In this document: one piece after another, positions 1 to 4,382 of the stretch | How positions within the stretch are numbered: position 1 is the stretch's first letter | How the letters are laid out: each line of letters opens with the position of its first letter | Source: RUG760 sp045642205 | Lineage (GTDB): Bacteria; Bacillota; Clostridia; Lachnospirales; Bianqueaceae | Assembly: GCA_045642205.1 (NCBI GenBank) | Contig: JAZUIK010000214.1 | Span: 1-6,979 of the forward strand | Length of the DNA: 6,979 nucleotides | Reading direction: 5' to 3' | Notes under the pieces: generated by a model | Database searches by the model: none | Told to the model about the DNA's origin: nothing | Seen by the model: the letters and a program-made list of their open reading frames with translations, nothing else | Translations under genes and position numbers: made by a program

Positions 1-33
1 TCCTGTGCAGCATGTGATCTTATAATCTTAGAT

Positions 34-98
34 AACAAATGAGCTGCCTGTTAAAGCGGTGCACCTGGTGCAATGCTTTAACAGACAGCTCGTTTGTT
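34..98 (+). terminator. Very long near-perfect palindrome with T-rich 3' flank, probable rho-independent terminator of a gene left of the window
   Basis: Arms 34-57 and 75-98 pair around a centre at base 66, and the inner part (60-65 with 67-72, TGCACC/GGTGCA) continues the pairing almost to the axis. Over the whole 65 bases I count two mismatches (47/85 and 59/73) and two G-T wobbles (40/92 and 58/74). The 5' arm begins AACAAAT and the 3' arm ends GTTTGTT followed by TTG, the A-rich/T-rich pattern of an intrinsic terminator read on the plus strand. No gene inside the window reads rightward into it, so it presumably serves a gene beyond the left edge. It is longer than an ordinary terminator, so another role for the palindrome is possible. 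Confidence 0.55.
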
Positions 99-121
99 TT
101 GTAGATGGACATATCAAAAGA

Positions 122-180
122 AAGAAGCCCTTGGCTTCCTGAAGCAGCGTGGCAGCGGCTGGGGGATCCACGGGCTTCTT
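122..180 (-). terminator. Rho-independent terminator of the minus-strand DUF1295 gene
   Basis: Bases 122-134 pair with 168-180: nine pairs (AAGAAGCCC with GGGCTTCTT), one T/C mismatch, then TGG with CCA. The intervening 33 bases can fold a small GCTTC/GAAGC hairpin. Read on the minus strand the stem is followed by CTTTCTTTTG (bases 121 down to 112), a usable T-rich tail. It lies about 30 bases beyond the stop codon of the minus-strand gene at 212, the expected place for its terminator. Confidence 0.65.
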
Positions 181-211
181 CTATAAAAATGATATTTACC
201 TCAAATGGAAC

Positions 212-1114
212 TTACTTCTTCCTGAAAGAAGGCAGCGGGATCAGCTTGTTGGTCTCCTTACGATAAAGCGCATATTCCGGACTGCGGGAGAGCTGACGGT
301 TCTCTGCCATGGGGATGGAGACAAAGAGGAAGAGGCAGGTGTTGACCAGAGCACCGAGCAGAAGGTCGATGCCGTGGGTCATGCTGAACAGGCACATAAG
401 GCCAACGGACCACCACATCAGGATCTCACCCAGATAGTTGGGATGACGGGAAACGGACCAGAGTCCTTCCTGGATGATGCCGCCTGTCTTTCTCTTACGG
501 AAACGATGCATCTGCAGATCCGCAATGCCCTGCATGATGAAGGAACCGACAGCACAGCAGAAGAAAAAGACGGTGCCCATGGTGCAGTGAGCGCCTTCGG
601 TGAAGGCCAGGATCACGGGACGCATACACAGAAAGACCACTAAGGTCGGAACCATGTGGATACCGGTGAAATTGATAAAGGGGTAGAACTTGCCGGTCTT
701 CTCATGGAGCATGGTATAGCGCCAGTCCTGCCCGTTCAGATTGGGGAAGGTGTAGGCCCAGTTCGCCGTCAGTCTGACACCCCAGCCAATGACAGCCGCA
801 CACATGAGCAAGGTAGCGGCATTCACCGGATAGCGGCGGATCAGATAGATGACGATGGCAATGGGCGCTACGCTCCAATAGGGGTCATAGACAGAGGCAT
901 TCTTCAGGATCAGACTGAAGATGAAGGTGAATACGGTAGCGGCCACATCGGCAGCAAAGATGCTGATCAGAAGAGGAGCATCGATCTGATCGGCGATCCA
1001 GGCACCGCCAAGAGCAGCGGCCAGATAGATCACTGCCAGGATCAGAAAACTCAGTCCCCGGTCACTTTTGATGCTTTTACGGGTCTTCCCGGAGGAAGGA
1101 TAACGTTCTTTCAT
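212..1114 (-). CDS. DUF1295 / steroid 5-alpha-reductase-like integral membrane protein
   Basis: A 300-residue polytopic membrane protein. Hydrophobic segments are visible at about residues 21-41, 46-70, 82-93, 99-119, 151-171, 180-200, 228-246 and 250-268. The signature motifs of DUF1295 proteins are present: DPYWS at 77-81, SRHPNYLGE at 222-230, and a C-terminal glutamate in PMAENRQ with a following Y-x-x-Y stretch (281-284). The family belongs to the clan of steroid 5-alpha reductases and isoprenylcysteine methyltransferases, so a membrane-bound reductase or methyltransferase acting on a lipid-like substrate is the family expectation; the substrate cannot be read here. The frame stays open upstream to a GTG at 1291, but I chose the ATG at 1112-1114 because the predicted promoter (1219-1247) lies inside that extension and the extra 59 residues look non-family. 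The ribosome binding site is weak (only GAGC, about 12 bases upstream). It is divergent from the cysteine desulfidase gene and followed by a terminator hairpin. Confidence 0.85.
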   Translation of the reverse strand: MKERYPSSGKTRKSIKSDRGLSFLILAVIYLAAALGGAWIADQIDAPLLISIFAADVAATVFTFIFSLILKNASVYDPYWSVAPIAIVIYLIRRYPVNAATLLMCAAVIGWGVRLTANWAYTFPNLNGQDWRYTMLHEKTGKFYPFINFTGIHMVPTLVVFLCMRPVILAFTEGAHCTMGTVFFFCCAVGSFIMQGIADLQMHRFRKRKTGGIIQEGLWSVSRHPNYLGEILMWWSVGLMCLFSMTHGIDLLLGALVNTCLFLFVSIPMAENRQLSRSPEYALYRKETNKLIPLPSFRKK

Positions 1115-1218
1115 AGCAGATAGAGCTCGGTTTCGTTCTGGCGCACATGTATGGTATAGATACAGTAACCATCGATGAAGGCAGATGAAACTATCCTTTC
1201 TTGAACATAACAGCAGAT

Positions 1219-1247
1219 AGTGTACAACATTCGCATTGATTACGCAA
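1219..1247 (-). promoter_or_regulatory. Predicted sigma-A promoter of the DUF1295 gene
   Basis: On the minus strand, TTGCGT (1247-1242) is followed after exactly 17 bases by TACACT (1224-1219). The match to consensus is moderate (3/6 and 4/6). The -10 sits in GTTGTACACTAT, nearly the same as GTTGTACAATAT at the tetR -10. Transcription would begin near 1212 and leave a leader of roughly 98 bases before the ATG at 1114. The leader (1115-1212) holds no fold I recognise. Confidence 0.45.
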
Positions 1248-1275
1248 ATGGAATGCAGGAAAAACCATCTGGGTG

Positions 1276-1304
1276 TGGAAATGTTCATCACTTTTTGCTA
1301 TAGT
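1276..1304 (+). promoter_or_regulatory. Predicted promoter of the cysteine desulfidase gene, extended -10
   Basis: TGGAAA (1276-1281) is followed after 17 bases by TATAGT (1299-1304), preceded by TGC, giving an extended -10. The -35 matches consensus at four of six positions and the -10 at five of six. It lies about 50 bases ahead of the ATG at 1353 and is back to back with the minus-strand promoter at 1219-1247, so the two divergent genes share one control region. The AGGAG at 1340-1344 is the ribosome binding site, eight bases before the start. Confidence 0.55.
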
Positions 1305-1352
1305 GTTGGTATATAAAGTGCCCGAAAATCTGTTTTTTCAGGAGTTCAGACC

Positions 1353-2624
1353 ATGTTGGATCAGAAACTGAAGGAAGACTTCCTTGCTGTATTGAAAGAA
1401 GAACTGGTTCCCGCGATGGGGTGCACCGAGCCCATTGCTCTTGCTTATGCCTCTGCCAAGGCCAGAGAGATCCTTGGAAAAGAGCCTAAGAGCATCATTG
1501 CCCGCTGCTCCGGCAATATGATCAAGAACGTACGCTGTGTCACGATCCCCAATTCCGGTGGATTGACCGGCATCGAGACCGCCTGCGTGATCGGTGCGGT
1601 AGCAGGGGATGCCTCTGCCCGCATGGAAGTTTTGGAAAGAGTTACGGACGAAGGAAGAGCCAGGACCAAGGCCATGCTGGATAGTCAGGCATGTAAGGTA
1701 GAGTATCTGGATTCCGATATCCCGCTGCACTTTATTATTGAGTTATATAACGGAGACGAGAGTGCTTCTGTCGAGATCCGTCATGCCCATACCAACATTA
1801 CCTGCATGAAGAAAAACGGTAAGGCCATCTACGTTAATGAGGAAGAGGTGGCATCCACCGGTCATGAGACCGATCGGAGCGGCTTAAATATCGAGGCCAT
1901 CAAGCGTTTTGCCGATGAGATCGAATTCGAGACCATCAAGCCCATCTGTGACCGCCAGGTCCGCTGCAATATGGATATTGCCTACGAGGGTATTTCGGGT
2001 AATTATGGCCTTGGCATCGGCAGAGTGATCCGCGAGTCCTATGCAGATGGTGTCGTAACAAGAATGAAGGCCTATGCCGCCGCAGCGTCAGAGGCCCGAA
2101 TGGATGGCTGTGATATGCCGGTTATTATCAATTCCGGAAGCGGTAATCAGGGAATCGCATCCACCGTTCCGGTCATTGTCTATTCAAGAGAAAATAATGT
2201 GACAACGGAAAAAATGTATCGTGCACTGATCTTCTCAGCACTTTTGACGATCTATCAGAAGGAGTTTATCGGTAAGCTCTCCGCCTTTTGCGGAGCAGTG
2301 TCCGCATCCTGTGCTTCCGCCGCTGCCATTACGTATCTGGCAGGAGGAACCATCCAGCAGATCAAGGCTACCATCGATAATACGCTGGCCAACATTCCCG
2401 GTGTTATCTGTGACGGCGCGAAGATCTCCTGCGCTGCCAAGATCGCTTCCAGTCTGGATGCCGCCATGATGGCGCATCATCTGGCTATGCAGGGAAAGGA
2501 ATATGCTGCCTTTACGGGAATCCTGAAGGAAGATGCCGGAGAGACCATTACCTGTGTCGGTTACATCGGCAAGGTCGGTATGCATCAGACCGATAAAGAG
2601 ATCATCAAGATGATGCTCGGTTAA
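1353..2624 (+). CDS. cyuA: L-cysteine desulfidase, CyuA/YhaM (UPF0597) family
   Basis: A full-length 423-residue member of the serine dehydratase alpha-like family that includes E. coli CyuA (YhaM) and the archaeal [4Fe-4S] L-cysteine desulfidase. It is predicted to break L-cysteine into pyruvate, ammonia and hydrogen sulfide in the cytoplasm. Visible signatures are VPAMGCTEPIAL near the N-terminus (Cys24), NSGSGNQG at 260-267, SAFCGAVSASC (Cys313) and GVICDGAKISC (Cys353 and Cys360). Cys24, Cys313 and Cys353 are the best candidates for the iron-sulfur cluster ligands: from memory the Methanocaldococcus jannaschii enzyme uses three cysteines, and the 40-residue gap between the last two matches. 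No signal peptide or membrane segment is seen. The start has an AGGAG at good spacing and an extended -10 promoter upstream. The gene stands alone, without the amino-acid transporter found beside E. coli cyuA, and its stop overlaps that of the convergent tetR gene. Older annotation would call it serine dehydratase subunit alpha, and activity on serine or other thiols cannot be excluded. Confidence 0.88.
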   Translation: MLDQKLKEDFLAVLKEELVPAMGCTEPIALAYASAKAREILGKEPKSIIARCSGNMIKNVRCVTIPNSGGLTGIETACVIGAVAGDASARMEVLERVTDEGRARTKAMLDSQACKVEYLDSDIPLHFIIELYNGDESASVEIRHAHTNITCMKKNGKAIYVNEEEVASTGHETDRSGLNIEAIKRFADEIEFETIKPICDRQVRCNMDIAYEGISGNYGLGIGRVIRESYADGVVTRMKAYAAAASEARMDGCDMPVIINSGSGNQGIASTVPVIVYSRENNVTTEKMYRALIFSALLTIYQKEFIGKLSAFCGAVSASCASAAAITYLAGGTIQQIKATIDNTLANIPGVICDGAKISCAAKIASSLDAAMMAHHLAMQGKEYAAFTGILKEDAGETITCVGYIGKVGMHQTDKEIIKMMLG

Positions 2625-3163
2625 TCTCCGTCAGTGAGCAGATTAGCGAGGCAGGCCTCTGCCAGCTCCTCTGCGCTGCAGGGCTGACCGGCCAGGAGCC
2701 AGTAACGGATCACGGACATGCCGGCAATGGCATGATAGCGGAAGCGGGCTCTTCTTAAAAAGTCGGAGGTCAGTGTCGTGGAGTGGGTATCCAGAGAAGG
2801 GATCTGACGATTCTCGAAGTACTTCATGAGCTCCTCTTCGAAAAGGTGATCGTTGGACTGGGAGAACAGAAGGATCTGCAGTTCACGATCCTCCGCATAG
2901 AGACGGATGACTTCTTCCATACCCTTGACGGGCTGCTTGGAGGTCATGTAGTTGGTGGAGTAAGTGTCAAATACCTTGGAGAACGCATCCTGATGTACTT
3001 CGGAGAGAAGCATAAAGAGCGTTTCGTAGTTGTTGTAAAAGGTCGAACGATGCACATCCGCATAAGCGCAGAGATCCTTGACATTGATGTCCTGGATGGA
3101 CTTGGTAGCCAAAAAGTGCAAAAGAGCATGCTTGAGTCGTTCTTTGGATTGATTTGTTCTCAT
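2621..3163 (-). CDS. TetR/AcrR-family transcriptional regulator
   Basis: A 180-residue cytoplasmic DNA-binding protein. The N-terminal TetR helix-turn-helix covers about residues 8-54: a first helix (KERLKHALLHFLATKS), then INVKDLCAYADVHRSTFYNNY at 26-46, with the typical RSTFYNNYETLFMLL recognition-helix ending. The C-terminal region (about 80-180) is a helical ligand or dimer domain ending in AGMSVIRYWLLAGQPCSAEELAEACL, which resembles the C-terminal domain of DhaS-like TetR proteins; the ligand is unknown. The ATG at 3163 is well fixed: GAGGTG (3169-3174) sits five bases upstream and an in-frame TGA lies just beyond. It converges with the cysteine desulfidase gene, the stops overlapping by four bases. 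Its promoter carries palindromes over both the -35 and -10, suggesting autoregulation. Likely further targets are the neighbouring promoters that share the TGTACA motif. Confidence 0.9.
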   Translation of the reverse strand: MRTNQSKERLKHALLHFLATKSIQDINVKDLCAYADVHRSTFYNNYETLFMLLSEVHQDAFSKVFDTYSTNYMTSKQPVKGMEEVIRLYAEDRELQILLFSQSNDHLFEEELMKYFENRQIPSLDTHSTTLTSDFLRRARFRYHAIAGMSVIRYWLLAGQPCSAEELAEACLANLLTDGD

Positions 3164-3207
3164 ATGATCACCTCACAGGGGAGAGAATAGCCTTAAACAG
3201 TAAGAAT

Positions 3208-3236
3208 ATTGTACAACAAAACATAAATCGACACAA
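3208..3236 (-). promoter_or_regulatory. Predicted promoter of the tetR gene
   Basis: On the minus strand TTGTGT (3236-3231) is separated by 17 bases from TACAAT (3213-3208), a five-of-six -10. It lies about 45 bases ahead of the ATG at 3163. The -35 lies inside an inverted repeat at 3228-3241 and the -10 overlaps the 8-bp palindrome TTGTACAA at 3209-3216. Confidence 0.6.
3209..3216. promoter_or_regulatory. TTGTACAA palindrome over the tetR -10, candidate operator core
   Basis: A perfect 8-bp palindrome containing TGTACA. The longer word TGTACAACA (3210-3218) is repeated exactly at 1221-1229, over the -10 of the DUF1295 gene, and TGTACA recurs at 3273-3278. Because it overlaps the -10, part of the likeness may be promoter consensus. 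Confidence 0.35.
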
Positions 3237-3241
3237 GTCGA
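3228..3241. promoter_or_regulatory. Inverted repeat over the tetR -35, candidate operator
   Basis: TCGAC (3228-3232) and GTCGA (3237-3241) form a perfect inverted repeat around ACAA. The pairing continues imperfectly outward (for example 3225-3226 with 3243-3244, and 3221-3223 with 3246-3248). A second, offset pair, GTACAA at 3211-3216 and TTGTAC at 3245-3250, encloses it. Palindromes covering the promoter are what an autoregulating TetR dimer would bind, but binding by this protein is inferred. Confidence 0.4.
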
Positions 3242-3251
3242 ATTTTGTACG

Positions 3252-3280
3252 TTTACTTATGGAACTTATGGATGTACACT
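3252..3280 (+). promoter_or_regulatory. Possible rightward promoter ahead of the orphan hairpins
   Basis: TTTACT (3252-3257) and TACACT (3275-3280) are spaced by 17 bases and each matches consensus at four of six positions. The -10 is embedded in TGTACACTAT, the same 10-mer that forms the minus-strand -10 of the DUF1295 gene (1226-1217). A transcript from here would start near 3287 and run directly into the two hairpins ending at 3359. It is a weak match, proposed mainly because a rightward terminator follows with no gene to serve. Confidence 0.3.
3255..3272 (+). repeat. Perfect 9-bp tandem duplication ACTTATGGA
   Basis: ACTTATGGA occurs twice with no gap (3255-3263 and 3264-3272) in the non-coding region between tetR and the HAD operon. 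The unit length is close to one helical turn. It lies between a possible -35 (TTTACT, 3252-3257) and a possible -10 (TACACT, 3275-3280) and could be a direct-repeat regulator site or a replication-slippage duplication. Confidence 0.5.
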
Positions 3281-3297
3281 ATAGGAGCATGTGGTAC

Positions 3298-3318
3298 GGA
3301 GAGAAGATAGAACTCTCC
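3298..3318 (+). other. Small stem-loop just before the orphan terminator
   Basis: GGAGAG (3298-3303) pairs perfectly with CTCTCC (3313-3318) around a nine-base A-rich loop. It directly abuts the terminator-like hairpin starting at 3319. The two together look like a short structured RNA or a leader. No named riboswitch or T-box motif was recognised. Confidence 0.35.
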
Positions 3319-3359
3319 AAAAAGATAACTCGCAGTTCATGGATGCGGGTTATTTTTTT
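3319..3359 (+). terminator. Orphan rho-independent terminator in the leader region of the HAD operon
   Basis: AACTCGCA (3327-3334) pairs with TGCGGGTT (3344-3351) with one G-T wobble around a nine-base loop, and the A-rich 5' flank (3319-3326) pairs with the following ATTTTTTT. The run of seven Ts at 3353-3359 makes this a classic plus-strand intrinsic terminator. No gene reads rightward into it: the tetR gene to the left reads away. It must therefore end a short RNA starting after tetR, attenuate a long leader of the HAD operon, or insulate the operon. The main operon promoter lies downstream at 3398-3406. Confidence 0.65.
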
Positions 3360-3397
3360 GCAAAAAATCGGAAGTCCCGTTTTTGGACAGAGGGATA

Positions 3398-3406
3398 TGC
3401 TATAAT
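3398..3406 (+). promoter_or_regulatory. Extended -10 promoter of the HAD-unknown-mannosidase operon
   Basis: TGCTATAAT gives a perfect TATAAT (3401-3406) with the extended TGn element. No good -35 exists at the standard distance (the hexamer CGTTTT at 3378-3383 is poor; TTGGAC at 3383-3388 is too close). Extended -10 promoters often do without a -35. The predicted transcript start near 3413 leaves a leader of about 50 bases. Confidence 0.6.
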
Positions 3407-3450
3407 CATTCAGAAGGTCGGAAACAAACGAAGAGTTATATATACGGAAA

Positions 3451-3456
3451 AGGAAG
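3451..3456 (+). promoter_or_regulatory. Ribosome binding site fixing the HAD gene start
   Basis: AGGAAG lies five bases before the ATG at 3462. It decides against the in-frame GTG at 3291, which would lie upstream of the TATAAT promoter and would place the terminator hairpin inside the coding region. Confidence 0.65.
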
Positions 3457-3461
3457 AACAA

Positions 3462-4382
3462 ATGTCCAACATCATCGCTGTGATCTGGGATTTTGACGGA
3501 ACCATGGTCCGAGGCTGCATGCAGGATCCCATTTTTGAAGAGTACAAGGTCGACGCAGGAAAGTTCTGGTCCGAGGTGGATCAGCTGCCGAAACAATATA
3601 AAGAGAAGGGGATCCGGGTCAACCGGGATACCATCTATCTGAACCATTTTATCCACTGTGCCCACGAGGGGATGTTCCCCGGACTGAACACCGCAAGGCT
3701 CCATGAATTCGGAAAGAAGCAGGACTGGTATCAGGGGATCGTGGAACTGTTAAAGAGTACCAAAGATATGCTGAAGGAAGATCCCGAGTGCATCGAATAC
3801 GGTATCAAGGTGGAACATTATATCGTGTCCAACGGCATGGCGGAGGTTATCCGAGGCTCTGAGGTCGCCCCCTACGTGGACGGCATCTGGGGCTGCGAAC
3901 TGCTGGATGCGCCGGATAAAGACGGAGAAGCCCTCATCAGTGAGGTAGTCTATACCATCGATAATACCACCAAGACCAGAGCCCTGTTCGAGATCAATAA
4001 GGGGATCGACAAGATCCCGGGCATCGATGTGAACTCCAGCGTTCCCAAGGAGATGCGCCGTGTGCAGATGGAAAACATGATCTATATTGCAGATGGTCCC
4101 AGTGACATCCCTGCTTTCTCTGTTGTCAGACAGAACGGAGGAGCCACCTTTGCCGTCTACGAAAGAGGCAATCTTCGCGCGATGGAACAGGTGGAGAGAA
4201 TGCGTATCGACAACCGTGTGGACATGTATGCGGAAGCGGATTATTCCGAAGGCACCATGGCCCATATGTGGATCACCAACAGGATCCGTAAACTGGCAGA
4301 GAATATCAAACTGCAGGAAAAGACCAGACAGATCAATGCGGCCGGCGATGTACCGAGACACTTAAACACCATGGAGGAATGA
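3462..4382 (+). CDS. HAD-superfamily hydrolase (probable phosphatase)
   Basis: A 306-residue cytoplasmic haloacid dehalogenase-superfamily protein. All four HAD motifs are present: motif I IWDFDGTMV with nucleophile Asp10 and general acid Asp12; motif II HYIVSNGM with Ser123; a motif III lysine, most likely Lys171 in TTKTRAL; and motif IV YIADGPSDIPAFS with Asp211 and Asp215 for magnesium. The roughly 90 residues between motifs I and II form a helical cap of the C1 type, and about 85 residues follow motif IV, longer than a minimal HAD core. The second aspartate two residues after the nucleophile points to a phosphatase rather than a dehalogenase. The substrate cannot be read from the sequence; lying first in an operon with an alpha-mannosidase, a sugar phosphate is a reasonable guess. 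The start at 3462 has its own ribosome binding site and promoter. Its stop overlaps the start of the next gene in an ATGA. Confidence 0.85.
   Translation: MSNIIAVIWDFDGTMVRGCMQDPIFEEYKVDAGKFWSEVDQLPKQYKEKGIRVNRDTIYLNHFIHCAHEGMFPGLNTARLHEFGKKQDWYQGIVELLKSTKDMLKEDPECIEYGIKVEHYIVSNGMAEVIRGSEVAPYVDGIWGCELLDAPDKDGEALISEVVYTIDNTTKTRALFEINKGIDKIPGIDVNSSVPKEMRRVQMENMIYIADGPSDIPAFSVVRQNGGATFAVYERGNLRAMEQVERMRIDNRVDMYAEADYSEGTMAHMWITNRIRKLAENIKLQEKTRQINAAGDVPRHLNTMEE
4373..4378 (+). promoter_or_regulatory. Ribosome binding site of the unknown middle gene, inside the HAD gene's last codons
   Basis: GGAGGA lies within the final codons of the HAD gene. It is followed by two consecutive in-frame ATGs at 4379 and 4382. 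The first overlaps the HAD stop (ATGA) but is almost on top of the Shine-Dalgarno. The second has slightly more room (four bases after GGAGG), so either could be the real start. Confidence 0.6.

Larger units (their letters stand above)
1115..1352. promoter_or_regulatory. Divergent intergenic control region between DUF1295 and cyuA
   Basis: This 238-base stretch holds no gene I can support. It contains two back-to-back predicted promoters (minus 1219-1247, plus 1276-1304), whose -35 elements are separated by 28 bases, and a TGTACA site at 1221-1226. The word ACACTATAG, present at 3276-3284, occurs here in reverse (1298-1306), overlapping the cyuA -10. The rest of the minus-strand leader shows no recognised riboswitch. 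Confidence 0.5.

Noticed and set aside
21..26. TATAAT at 21-26 as a promoter -10
   Set aside because: The -35 would lie off the left edge and the sequence runs at once into a terminator-like hairpin.
1..42. Tail of a protein-coding gene entering from the left edge
   Set aside because: Two plus-strand frames could end here (stops at 23-25 or 40-42), but about a dozen codons are too few to identify or choose between them.
149..1123. Two long plus-strand open frames (149-643 and 656-1123) opposite the DUF1295 gene
   Set aside because: Their translations are low-complexity Gly/Asp/His-rich sequences typical of the antisense of a real gene. The minus strand encodes a clear membrane protein with family motifs.
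2649..2664. GAGGC/GCCTC and GGCAG/CTGCC short hairpins as a cyuA terminator inside tetR
   Set aside because: The stems are only 5 bp, lie in codons of the TetR C-terminus, and no T-run follows.
3289..3405. 38-codon open frame starting at the ATG at 3289, a possible leader peptide
   Set aside because: The AGGAG is only one base from the ATG, there is no run of a regulatory amino acid, and the frame crosses the terminator and promoter.
3290..3460. T-box or metabolite riboswitch ahead of the HAD operon
   Set aside because: I found no T-box consensus and no recognisable riboswitch core; only two simple hairpins are visible.
3291..3461. N-terminal extension of the HAD protein from a GTG at 3291
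   Set aside because: It would run through the terminator hairpin and the TATAAT promoter. The ATG at 3462 has its own Shine-Dalgarno and starts right before the conserved DFDGT motif.
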